From Odontocerum albicorne (taxonomy: Eukaryota; Arthropoda; Insecta; Trichoptera; Odontoceridae), in contig OX463838.1 in NCBI GenBank assembly GCA_949825065.1, forward strand, positions 992,001 through 1,056,000: a stretch of DNA of 64,000 bases, in the 5' to 3' direction. Both the position numbers and the translations under genes were made by a program. A model generated the notes under the pieces. That model saw only the letters and a list, made by a program, of their open reading frames with translations, made no database searches and had not been told where the DNA came from. Below are positions 40,986 through 50,466 of the stretch, piece by piece. The stretch's first letter is position 1, and each line of letters opens with the position of its first letter.

Positions 40986-41595
40986 GATGTTTAGCGGAAT
41001 GTCCTTGAAGGACGCGATGATGATTTTGATTGTTTGGTATTTAAATAAAATACGTCAATTAGCAATGCGGAAAGAGAGAGTGAATGAGTCAATGAATAAT
41101 AAATAATAATTAATGATGCTTTATTTATCGGTAATTGGGTATTTATACATTTCAGAATGGGCGCGGGAGTGCGCCCGAAATATATTTTTATCTCGCTTCT
41201 GTGCGTGCAGAAATGGTCGATTGAAATATTGCAGACATCGCAAATAATATTGTGGGTAGACAATTTGTTGGCGAAAACGGCGAGATAGCGTGATGCGTTC
41301 TCTTTCTACTGTGGAATGTATCGTAAATAGTATTTGTGGGTAAACAATTTCAATGTTTTGGTATGCGACCTTTGGACATATCCAAAGGTCGTTTCGTCGG
41401 TCGTTGACCGTGTGTGTTGACAATATTCAGCGACGACAGTAGTTCCTACAGATGTAATTTTAAAAACTAATTAAAATTTATTTTCAAGAAGTGTGTTTTC
41501 TGTTTATTAAAGAATAAATGTGAATTATTAAGAAATAAAAAAGTTATTTCATTTTAAAATGGAGAAGTGACTTTTGGGCCACTCTGTATGACAAA
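40640..41595 (-). mobile_element. DDE (IS630/Tc1-mariner-related) element, decayed
   Basis: It carries a transposase fragment (next entry). About 600 bp upstream of it (in coding direction), at 41556-41595, AATGGAGAAGTGACTTTTGG GCCACTCTG looks like a terminal sequence of such elements. The interval contains only short frames. The other end is not located. Confidence 0.5.
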
Positions 41596-41861
41596 CATTT
41601 GTTTATATATGTATTATGAAACTGATGATTAATTACATTATGAATGCACCAATAAATATTTTTAAAATAAAAAAATAATTATGAACGATAAAATAAAGCA
41701 CATTAGAAAATCCTTCAAACGTTTTTCTTTTGAATAGTGGCGTTAGGTGATGATGCAAATCGATTTTCTTTTTAGAAAAGTGAAAAATACCACAGACCGC
41801 AATAAAATGGGCTTGAGAAATACACGCAGGTGTGCACGACCAGCCGTGGCCTACGATGGTG
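41596..41861. other. non-coding stretch interrupted by hAT element 3
   Basis: The flanks of hAT element 3 (41596-41861 and 42888-43090) form one continuous ordinary sequence once the element is removed; no gene recognised. Confidence 0.35.
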
Positions 41862-42887
41862 CTGTAGACCAGTGGTCCCCAACCCCCGGGCCGCGGCCCG
41901 GTACCGGGCCGTGGACCAAATGGTACTGGGCCGCGCAAGGGCCTGCTTAAAAATCAAAATTACTTTTGAAAAATCGAACATACCCAATAAAACTTAATTA
42001 TAAGGTAGCCTTAAAACTATGTTCTAGACAACAACTCTGCCGGTGTTCTGGATTAGAGTCATGGCGGAATACCCTGAGATTGCCACCACAGCACTAAAAT
42101 CCCTATTGCCATTTCCGACATCCTATCTATGTGAAGCGGGGTTTTCTGCAGTGACAGCAACCAAAACAAAACAAAGAAATAAACTGGGCATAAGCAAGAC
42201 ACTTCGGGTGTCACAATCTCCTATTACCCCCAGATGGAACCATCTCGTTTCAATGAAGCAAGCTCAGGGTTCTCATTGATTTAGCATTAAGTTAAAATAT
42301 TAAATCTGTTTTTATTCATTTTTAAGGGGTAACTGTATTTTATTTTTAAGGCATGTTAAATCACGATTCAATTAAAAATATTAAATCAAAACATATAAAA
42401 CTTCAACATCAAAACTTTTAAAGAAAATAGATAAATAACTTTCAAGTGAATATACTATATCTGCAAGATATCAGAATAACATTAAAATCCCGATATTAAA
42501 CCCTAAGCATTCTCAAAATTCTTTTCTCTATCTTGGAAAAAAATACTTTCAACCTTCCGTTGAACCTTAAAAATATTGAAAATACCCATGAATCCAAAAG
42601 AAAATTAAAAAATTATCTGAAACTTAATAATCCTTCATTGTTATTATATATTTTTTCATCATTTTTCCCAAAAACCTTGTGTTTTCTCTACTATTATTTG
42701 TCACTATAACTTATGTACTACAGTTGTAAATTTTATTATTATATATTGTACAAATATATTGTTCTTAAATTAAAAAAAAAAACTACATTCAATGTGTCCC
42801 CCCTCCCTCCCCCAGTGGGCCGTGGTAAAATTATGAAACGTTGACCGGTCCGCGGCGACAAAAAGGTTGGGGACCACTGCTGTAGAC
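41862..42887 (+). mobile_element. hAT element 3 (CAGTGGTCCCCAACC)
   Basis: The element is 41870-42879 (1010 bp) with TIR CAGTGGTCCCCAACC / GGTTGGGGACCACTG (15 of 15) and a perfect 8-bp duplication CTGTAGAC at 41862-41869 and 42880-42887. It keeps the transposase C-terminus only, so it is an internally deleted derivative. Confidence 0.95.
42043..42279 (+). pseudogene. hAT transposase C-terminal dimerisation domain
   Basis: It reads FWIRVMAEYPEIATTALKSL, LPFPTSYLCEAGFSAVTATK and TKQRNKLGISKTLRVSQSPI, ending MKQAQGSH-stop. This is the complete hATC end typical of SCAND3/ZBED5-like elements; FPTSYLCEAGFSAV is the core. The frame has no start of its own (upstream parts deleted). Confidence 0.9.
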
Positions 42888-43094
42888 TATGTAGAGACGC
42901 GCCTTAAGCATTGGCTTAACAATTCTAGATGGTCATTTCTGATCAGGAGCAGGTTTTTTCCAAACCAAAATTCGCTGTTACTAAAGACAACACTCATCGA
43001 ATGCATTTTAATGTTTTTTTTTAGGAAATATATTGAGGTTTCTGTAAAATGTTTATAATTATCGGGAAAGTGTTTTATCGTAGGCTTAAAATTT

Positions 43095-44062
43095 GACATG
43101 TTCGTTTTTAAACTTGTATAACATGGCGGATTTATTACCATGTAGCAATCGCTTCCAACCAAATAGAAGTATGTTATAGAAGCCTTTAGAGAAAACCATA
43201 CTGTTTTATTTCAATGGGGATCGAACCTGCAGGTTGGAGGACATGGGGTCTTACCAACTAAGTTACGGATGTAATCTATTGTTATAATAAATATCTACCA
43301 TTTTTCAGTGGGGATCGAACCTGCAGGCTGGAGGACAGGGGGTCGTATCAACTAAGTTACGGAGGTAATTTATTGTATTATAATACATATCTACCATTTT
43401 TCAGTGGGGATCGAACCTGCAGGCTGGAGGACAGGGGGTCGTATAAACTAAGTTACGGAGCTAATTTATTGTGTTATACTAGTAATACATATCTACCATT
43501 TTTCAGTGGGGATCGAACCTGCAGGTTGGAGGACAAGGGGTCTTACCAACTAAATTACGGAGGTAATCTATTGTTATAATAAATATCTACCATTTTTCAG
43601 TGGGGATCGAACCTGCAGGCTGGAGGACAGGGGGTCATATAAACTAAGTTACGGAGGTAATTTATTGTATTATAATACATATCTACCATTTTTCAGTGGG
43701 AATCGAACCTGCAGGCTGGAGGACAGGGGGTCGTATAAACTAAGTTACGGAGGTAATTTATTGTATTATAATACATATCTACCATTTTTCAGTGGGGATC
43801 GAACCTGCAGGCTGGAGGACAGGGGGTCTTATCAACTAACTTACGGAGGTAATCTATTGTGTTATACTAGTAATACATATCTACCATTTTTCAGTGGGGA
43901 TCGAACCTGCAGGCTGGAAGACAGGGGGTCTTATCAACTAAGTTACGAAGGTAATCTATTGTGTTATACTAGTAATACATATCTACCATTTTTCAGTGGG
44001 GATCGAACCTGCAGGCTGGAGGACAGGGGGTCTTATCAACTAACTTACGGAGGTAATCGATT
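43095..44062 (-). mobile_element. SINE with tRNA-like head amplified into a 9-copy tandem array
   Basis: On the minus strand each unit has A-box-like TAACTTAGTTGGTAAGAC and B-box CTGCAGGTTCGATCCCC. Nine units start their B-box region near 43216, 43310, 43404, 43506, 43602, 43698, 43794, 43896 and 43997, spaced 94-102 bp. Only the unit at 43202-43285 is followed (minus direction) by a SINE body and a tail TTTGGTTGGAAGCGATTGCT...ATAAATCCGCCATGTTATAC (43180-43095), similar to the LINE-J and SINE tails elsewhere. The long plus-strand frames (NTYLPFFSGDRTCRLEDRGS repeats) are shadows of the array. Confidence 0.85.
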
Positions 44063-44245
44063 ATTAAATAATTTTAAAACAATGACTGTAATTTATTATT
44101 ACTACTGCTTTTTGTATCTTCATGTTAGTTTAAGATAAAGTTTTGTATTGTTTGTCAATAATTTTAAGTACTTGTATAACCTGGCACATGTTCATTTGTA
44201 TATAAAGACACTGTTGTGTCGTTAATTAAATAAAATAAATAAATA
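44063..44245 (+). mobile_element. LINE 3' end (family L), uninterrupted copy
   Basis: It matches 30555-30670 joined to 30938-31022. GTCAATAATTTTAAGTACTT reads straight through the place where P2 is inserted. It ends in TTAATTAAATAAAATAAATA. Confidence 0.8.
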
Positions 44246-44574
44246 TGTATATACCTATGTGTGTATAATAATAATTATTATTAAGGTACAGCAATACTTC
44301 TTGCATACGGGAGTGACGGTCGTGAGATAGGCAGGTCACCAGTGACCAATGACCAGCCACGTGTCGGAGGCATTGTGACGTCACAGCGGGCACGTCAGCA
44401 GGTCGGCCCACTAGGCCGGTTGCGTCGGGAGAAAGTGCTGGGTGCTGTCCGCTGGTGGTTCCGTGATGGCATGTCGCGCTCCCTGCCGAGGGAGACGGTC
44501 GACTTGACAGGGGCTGTCTCGGGGTCCAGTGCGCCAGACAAATTGTTCTTCTCTCGATATTCATTTTGCGCCAT
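44246..44574. other. GC-rich stretch of unknown nature
   Basis: 44270-44570 is markedly GC-rich for this window, with an open plus frame 44342-44617 (VRWWFRDGMSRSLPRETVDL) and open minus frames. No family is recognised and no good splice sites frame it. It could be a LINE 5' region, a decayed exon or a transposon subterminus. Confidence 0.35.
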
Positions 44575-44771
44575 CATATCGGCAAAATCAACTATGATTA
44601 ATCTGATAAAGATATGAACTAACTGATCTATACTCAGAAGAACCAAAATTAGTTTAGTCTCTAGTATTTTCCATAGCACTATACAGAGTAAAAACATAGA
44701 CACTGAGAGGAAAGGAAAGAAACATGATAGATGCCTTTGAGATTTGGTGTTGCAGACGGATGCTTCGTATC
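44575..44771 (+). pseudogene. non-LTR family-A fragment, cut by mariner M3
   Basis: AKSTMINLIKI, SILRRTKISLV, then a CWRRMLRI-like block (TGTTGCAGACGGATGCTTCG) ending where the mariner starts at 44772. Compare 4995-5230. The continuation is not found beyond M3, so the target was already truncated or later deleted. Confidence 0.65.
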
Positions 44772-45728
44772 TACGAGGCGTATCCAGAAAGTAAGTGTAC
44801 TGAGGCTCTCACGACCGGATGGATTTTATTTTCGACATGTTGGCTACACTTCCGTGTAGCCTGACCCTTCCCCTCCGCAACGAGACTGGTTCGAGGTCAG
44901 TACGTTGAGAAGTGTCGACGCGACAACACGTTTTGTGAAAAATGTCAAACCAATCTCCCGCCAAGTGCGAAATTTTGTAAAAAGGCAATAGTTTTTGAGG
45001 CGCTGCAAACTCCATGGAGATGAATTTCTCCGCTCCATCGTTACTCGATATGAAACTTGGGTTGCACACTACACGCCTGAAACCAAAAGGCAGTCTCAAC
45101 AGTGGCGTCACACTTCTTCACCCTCCGCCAAAAAGTTCAAAACCACAATTTCAGCCAAGAAAATCATGGCATTCGTGTTTTGGGACTGTCAAGGCATAAT
45201 TTTAATTGAATATATGCCTCAAGGGGAGACCATCAACTCTGCAAGATACTGTGAGATCCTAAAAAAAATGCGGAGGGCGATTCAGAACAAGAGGAGAGGC
45301 ATGCTGACAAAGGGAGTCTGCCTGCTGCACGACAATGCAAGACCACACACGGACAACGCCACGAAGGAACTGCTCGCCTCGTTTAAATGGGATGTCCTGA
45401 ACCATCCCGCGCATTCCCCTGACCTAGCACCTTCAGATTACTATCTCTTTACCTCCCTGAAGCTGCACATGGGTGGAAAAAGATTTTCAACCGACGAGGA
45501 GGTAAATGAGGAGGTGGAGAAGTGGACGGAGGGGTTGGCGGGAAACTACTTCGAGGAAGGCATCAAAAAGTTGATACCCCGCTTCACCACCTGCATTGAG
45601 AGGAATGGCGACTATGTCGAAAAATAGCTTACATATGTACTACGGTAACCACGTAATTTTTTTGTTTAAATAAAAAAAATTGTAACCTACAAAAATTCAG
45701 TACACTTAGTTTCTGGATATGCCTCGTA
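44772..45728 (+). mobile_element. mariner M3
   Basis: Both termini are present: TACGAGGCGTATCCAGAAAG at 44772 and TTTCTGGATATGCCTCGTA ending 45728. Length 957 bp, about 300 less than a full mariner; the missing part is the transposase N-terminus. The subterminal hairpin GGCTACACTTCCGTGTAGCC lies next to the deletion. Confidence 0.95.
44995..45627 (+). pseudogene. mariner transposase catalytic domain, first Asp lost
   Basis: The open frame is 210 codons. SIVTRYETWVAHYTPE replaces the GDETW block, so the first catalytic Asp is Tyr. CLLHDNARPHTDNATK and HSPDLAPSDYYLF keep the second and third Asp. The C-terminus RFTTCIERNGDYVEK-stop is complete. The N-terminal helix-turn-helix domain (about 110-130 residues) is absent. 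Confidence 0.9.
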
Positions 45729-46477
45729 TTAAGGTGCCATTCCACTGAGGCAACATTAAGGCAACATGTAGCATGCGGCATTGACGCATGCTACACACAG
45801 TCTTTTAATCTAAGGAACACGAAGCGACAAGAAGCAAGTATTTTTGTAGCCTGCTACATGTTGATTGTTGTTGCCGGGACGCATGCGTCACCTTTCGACA
45901 TGTTTCAGCGTGTCGAACAATGTCGCCGTTATCCGAAAGTCAGCGGATCGGTGCGGTTTGTAGCGTGCGACATGGAGTGGAATATTGATAAAACTACCTT
46001 GTTTATTGAAGATTATCATAATTCACCGGAGTTATGGAATAATAACATTAGTGATTATAAAGACAACAGGATAAAAAAATGATAAACTGAAGCAGTTAGT
46101 GAGTAAATACGATTGCACTGTAATCGATGTGGAAAAAAATCAAGAATTTGCGTTCAGCTTTTCATCATTCTGAGCTTCTTGACTACCAACATATAATTCT
46201 CTTCTCCAACACCGTGGCTTTCTTTTTTTTCAACGATTCAAAACTATTACCAAATATGCAGCCGCCTCGGTTGTTTGTAAATACATAATGTACCAAACTG
46301 ACGTTGCCTCTATGGAATTGTTTAAGACGCATGCTACACGTATTGACGAGTCAAAATCCGCATGCGACATTGTTAACATTTGTGGCACATAGTCGCACAC
46401 CTAGGAACAGGCAACACTAGGAAAAATGTTCCATGCCTCATGTCGTTAAGTGTTGCCTCAGTCGAATTGCGCCTTAA
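45729..46477 (+). mobile_element. PIF/Harbinger-like element with MADF gene remnant
   Basis: The element is 45733-46473, termini GGTGCCATTCCACTGAGGCA AC and GTTGCCTCAGTCGAATTGCG CC, flanked by TTAA on both sides (45729-45732, 46474-46477). Subterminal GACGCATGCTACAC words occur at both ends. Harbinger targets are usually TWA; a TTAA flank also permits a TAA/TTA reading. Its left flank touches the end of mariner M3. Confidence 0.7.
45973..46210 (+). pseudogene. MADF-domain protein, decayed
   Basis: It starts MEWNIDKTTLFIEDYHNSPE, then LWNNNISDYKDNRIKK. After an A7 shift it continues KLKQLVSKYDCTVIDVEKK and an IKNLRSAFHH-like block. F-E-Y-----LW------YK---- is the MADF (Myb/SANT-like) fold often encoded beside the Harbinger transposase. 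A nuclear DNA-binding accessory role is inferred from the family. No DDE transposase remains. Confidence 0.65.
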
Positions 46478-46789
46478 GAGTGCGCGCGGCATGGCCGGCC
46501 CAGTTGGACGACAGCTGCCGGTTGCCGTCTGCCAGCTTCCGGATGGGAGACGTGTTGCGGGCCATTCCGTGGGCCCGAAGAAGCCGAGGAATGCGGAGTG
46601 CCGCTGTCACAATGCGCGCTATGCTACCTTGGCTTGACCCCGGACTACTTAATACAGCTCGTCTAGTGAGAAATTTCGTTTTCCACTAATTTAAAGAGAT
46701 GATTCACTAAAAAGCTAACATTCAAACCAAGCTATGTTGAGATATACTAAATTATTGTTCTCAACAGCGTATTATTGCATACATTCGGA
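46478..46789. other. GC-rich then AT-rich non-coding stretch
   Basis: 46480-46640 is GC-rich (GCATGGCCGGCCCAGTTGGA, GGGCCCGAAGAAGCCGAGGA) with two overlapping plus-strand frames and no recognised domain. No splice-framed exon is evident. Confidence 0.35.
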
Positions 46790-47000
46790 AAGCGGAATGA
46801 ACACATCAGAAATGAATGCATGGATCAAATGGATATTTTAAAAAAGATGAAGAAAGGGGACTTTAAGACGGTTTGGACATATAGAGAGAATGAATTATGA
46901 AAGAATGACTAAGAGAGTATACAAGTACGAAGTGCAAGGTGTGAGTGGAAAAAAGTAGACCGAGGAAAGCGAAGATGAATCAAATTGTCGTTGTTCTGCG
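46790..47000 (+). pseudogene. non-LTR family-B fragment
   Basis: AGCGGAATGAACACATCAGA, GGTTTGGACATATAGAGAGA and AAGTGCAAGGTGTGAGTGG follow the order of the R-N--I-EE / F-GH-ER / EV-G-VG block of family B. Fully degraded. Confidence 0.55.
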
Positions 47001-47328
47001 AAAATCATTTAAGTCCAAATATTGAGTTAACATAAAAGAAATTAAAGTTTCGGAAGGTGATGTAAAATCAAGTTTTTAAGAAAATAAAATGCAAACAGAT
47101 GTTATTTAAAGACAGTTTACTTATTTATAAGAATAACTAGAAAAAAATGAGTAACTTAAAAACATATTACCTAAAAATTTAAAATACGGACACCTGTTTT
47201 GGACTTAAAGAAAACAACTGTAAAAAGGTGACTAAAACGCTTCTAAAATATTGTTTTTTTCTATATTATTTAATTATTTATTCCGAATGACTCGATGTGT
47301 CGTGGATTCACGTCACGAACTCTTGTGC
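47001..47328. other. non-coding stretch
   Basis: AT-rich; nothing recognised. Confidence 0.4.
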
Positions 47329-47570
47329 TGGTCGGCAGGGATGGCAGGGTTGGCAGGGATGCCAGGGTTGGCAGGGTTGGCAGGGATGGCAGGGTTGGCA
47401 GGGTTGGCAGGGTTGGCAGGGTTGGCAGGGTTGGCAGGGATGGCAGGGTTGGCAGAGTTGGCAGGGATGCCAGGGTTGGCAGGGTTGGCAGGGATGGCAG
47501 GGTTGGCAGGGTTGGCAGGGTTGGCAGGGTTGGCAGGGATGGCAGGATTGGTAGGGATGAATACCAATTA
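47329..47570. repeat. GGCAGGGTT/GGCAGGGAT minisatellite (9-bp units)
   Basis: About 25 units of TGGCAGGGT with scattered GGGATGCCA variants. The period is a multiple of three, so frames stay open on both strands ([60 protein letters not shown]). None of these should be read as a protein. Confidence 0.95.
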
Positions 47571-47744
47571 TGGAATTGCACGGGGATGATATGCTTTTTA
47601 ATCTTTTCATAACAGCGAAACCATATAGTATAACGTAACTTTTGAACATAAATGTTTTTTTCCATGTGTAGATATATTTATTTTAAGTAAAATGTATCAA
47701 AAAGTAATTTTAAGCAAAAATGGACTTTTTCGCAGAGCAACGAT

Positions 47745-47895
47745 GAAATGGTCCAAACTTCGAAAGAAGGTAAAGGAGTATGAATAATAGATGATTGTGA
47801 ATGACGAAATGTATGAATCTAGCGGAGGTCAAAGTTGTGTACTTGGAGATACGTCCTCTCTACCTACCCCGCAAAGAAATTATATGTATGTATGT
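47745..47895 (+). pseudogene. non-LTR family-B 3' end
   Basis: MNLAEVKVVYLEIRPLYLPRKE corresponds to the C-R-R--W--V-SAYP-GK- end of family B in decayed form, followed by a TATGTATGTATG-type tail. Confidence 0.55.
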
Positions 47896-48189
47896 ATCAA
47901 TAATAAAAGAAAAAAAATATATAAAGGCAATTTATATTTCGTCATTTAGAGAGCAAATTCTTCTCAAAGGCGCTCTAGCTCGGGACTAGAAACCACAATT
48001 ATTGACAGATTAAAAACATTACAAAATAAATATAAGTTGAGTGAAATGGTAGGAAGGTGATGGCTGCGGCATTAAGATAAGGTACTTCCCCGCTTTTGCA
48101 TATATTAAGAATAACATATTTGATAAGAAAACTTACCAAGGGAAGACGAACTACTAAGTTTATTTCTTCCCTGATAAATTTCATATTCT

Positions 48190-48780
48190 GTAATGCATTG
48201 TCACCCCGCTTATTATATTCAGTGCACGCATTTCGACAGCATATATTCGGCTCCTTTCAGTATTTTTCCACGTCCACATTTCACATTCATAGATCAAAGT
48301 TGGTACTAGAATACTTCATAGTTGACTATCATGATACATTTTGATACTTTGTAATTTATTTTTAACAAACACTGTTTATTCCACTTTTTTATGACGGTAT
48401 AACCCTACCGGTTTCAAGGCTTTCACCTCATCTTCAGGGGAGCGTAAACAAGACAAGTCTTGTTTACGCTCCCCTGAAGATGAGGTGAAAGCCTTGAAAC
48501 CGGTAGGGTTATACCGTCATAAAAAAGTGGAATAAACAGTGTTTGTTAAAAATAAATTACAATGTCTTTAAACCTCCACAACGTTAATGCCTTAACTATA
48601 AACAACATTTTGATACTGTTGTCCGATTAGAGTATAGCCTATGTTTTAGTGCCCCGTTGACTTTGTTTTTTATCGCTACATGTCGTTCGATATCTCTCGT
48701 AACTCTTCCGTCAACCGAGCAAATACTTCCCAAATAACAGGATTCCTAAACTTGTTCTTATCTTTCAATGTTCACCTATA
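48190..48780 (-). pseudogene. non-LTR family-B RT fragment split by P3
   Basis: 48195-48348 and 48618-48780 are the two halves, minus strand, of a family-B copy (compare 17820-17960 and 26390-26640). The P3 insertion falls in CAGTATCAAAATCT (coding strand). An (AAT)n run follows at 48780. Confidence 0.65.
48338..48617. mobile_element. Penelope-derived element P3
   Basis: The element is 48349-48606 (258 bp) and the 11-bp duplication ATTTTGATACT is at 48338-48348 and 48607-48617. It has two inverted arms (GACGGTATAACCCTACCGGT / ACCGGTAGGGTTATACCGTC) meeting near 48458 at GACAAGTC, plus the right-hand tail ending AACAAC. It is close to P2 in length and sequence. Confidence 0.9.
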
Positions 48781-48962
48781 TAATAATAATAATAATAAAA
48801 AAGGACAATTATATAGCGCCGTTTAGAGAGCAAACTCTCTTCAAGGGTTGATGACTATGATTTTGGATTTCGCAACATTTAATTCTCAGATTTTCCTCAT
48901 CGCATGTTTCGTACAATTAACTTTTTTAAATCAATACAAGTACTACCTTGATCAAAAAGTTT

Positions 48963-49209
48963 TAGGACCGGCCGTTTTATTTTTATTTTTTATTAAACAA
49001 AGTAAATTTGTCAAGGCTATACCTATATACAAATTTATTAATTAACTAATCTTAATTATATGTTATAATTTATGGACTTACTTAATCTTATTTTCCTACA
49101 TATCATTTTATTTTATTTATTCAATCTTAATATATGAGATCTTAGAAATAATTAAAACCTACATACTACTTATAACTAGATAACAATTCTTACACTAATA
49201 GGACCGGCC
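48963..49209 (-). mobile_element. 5'-truncated non-LTR insertion (family R) in mariner end
   Basis: The inserted 225 bp (48974-49198) is flanked by the 11-bp duplication TAGGACCGGCC (48963-48973 and 49199-49209). Its T-rich left edge (TTTTATTTTTATTTTTTATT) is a minus-strand A-rich tail. The body matches 58680-58890 closely (AATCTTAATTATATGTTATA, ATATGAGATCTTAGAAA). Confidence 0.9.
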
Positions 49210-49399
49210 ACCGTGTGGCGCTGTCAGTCACCTGATTAGAATTATTTTTTTGTTACGAGTAGGTTACCACATCTATCATTGACACTTCCCTCCAAATTTC
49301 AGCGTCATAGGTTGACATTTGTAAAAGTTACGCTGTACTGAGTACATCTACCTTTGTGCGTGTTTTCGATTTTTTACAAGTTTGAAAATGGCATCAACG

Positions 49400-50003
49400 A
49401 GTTTGCATTAAATTTTGTGTGAAAAACGGATTTAACGGGCACGAACGCTTCAGAAGTGGTCGTGAGTCGGTCGAGGATGACGAACGCAGTGGCAGTCGAA
49501 AATCGATGAAAACATCCATAAAATCAAATAAATGTTGGCCGAAAACCGCAAATTGACCATCAGAGAGCTGGCAGAGGACTTGAACATCGCTTATGGATCC
49601 GCTCAAGACATTTTGGTTAATGATTTGGGCCTCAGACGTGTCGCTGCAAAACTGGTGGCGAAAGACCTCAATTTCATGCAAAAAAAGGACCGCGTTGAAA
49701 TCGCGAAATACATGATTTCCATGAGTTTTTGACCAAAAACAACACGAATACTATCCAGCAGCCTTCGAATTCACCTGATCTGGCTCCCTGCGACTTTTTC
49801 CTGTTCAACCGACTTAAAAAACCGCTTCGCGGAACGCGTTACGGCACCCGAGAGGATGTCATGAAAAAATAAAAAACGGCTCTGATGGACATACCGAAAA
49901 TTGAGTACCAGCGGTGTTTCGAGGATTAGATCAAGCGCTGGCGTAAGTGCGTTGCAGTCGATGGGGAGTATTTTGAAGGGGACCATATCGATTTTGATGA
50001 ATA
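49400..50003 (+). pseudogene. mariner transposase with catalytic core deleted
   Basis: 49532-49732 reads MLAENRKLTIRELAEDLNIA, then LRRVAAKLVAKDLNFMQKKD, the second DNA-binding helix-turn-helix and linker. It jumps to a frame-broken SPDLAPCDFFLFNRLKKPLR and IKRWRKCVAVDGEYFEGD at 49770-49998. About 300 bp holding the first two catalytic Asp blocks are missing. Confidence 0.8.
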
Positions 50004-50059
50004 AACTTGTATTTTCGATTTTATGAATAAAATCCTAAAACTTTTTGATCAAGGTAGTA

Positions 50060-50466
50060 TATTGATTTATAACTTTGCAATGATAATTCTGCGCCGTAAA
50101 AATATTTCTGTGAAGTGCTCGTACTTCGTAGAAACATGTGTCACGCACACTTGTGAACAATTAAACAATAAAGTCATATTGCAAAATAAATCTCGAGAAC
50201 CGAGCACGTGTTTAAACATCCTCCAAATGGTAAATAAACATTTTAAACAAAGACAAATTGTTTAACACAGAGGTGACCAATAATTTTAAGCCGCGTGCTA
50301 AAACCTGCATTGGGTTGGTAAAACCTGCAAGACTCGTGGGTCGGGATTTTTTTTTCGTTTTAATTAATAGGTTTATCAATATCTGAATACTTGAAAACGA
50401 GGTAACATACACGTATGTAACTCTGAACGGTGCTCCCAAGTCCAGCACTTCTCCACGTTTTAAATG
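50060..50466. other. non-coding stretch
   Basis: A weak hAT-like word (CAGAGGTGACCAATAATTTT near 50269) was noted but no second end. Otherwise nothing. Confidence 0.3.

Larger units (their letters stand above)
48941..50059 (+). mobile_element. mariner with TACTACCTTGATCAAAAAG ends
   Basis: The left terminus TACTACCTTGATCAAAAAGT is at 48941 and its complement ends at 50059. Positions 48974-49198 are a later insertion inside the left terminal region. The mariner's own sequence is about 890 bp, so a further internal part of the gene is missing. Confidence 0.9.

Noticed and set aside
43373..44138. 157-residue and 68-residue repetitive frames (NTYLPFFSGDRTCRLEDRGS)
   Set aside because: They are plus-strand translations of the SINE-head array; the unit period keeps them open.
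47251..47665. Long open frames on both strands across the GGCAGGG repeat, resembling collagen- or antifreeze-like proteins
   Set aside because: The 9-bp unit keeps frames open automatically; no start context, splice sites or flanking coding sequence support a protein.
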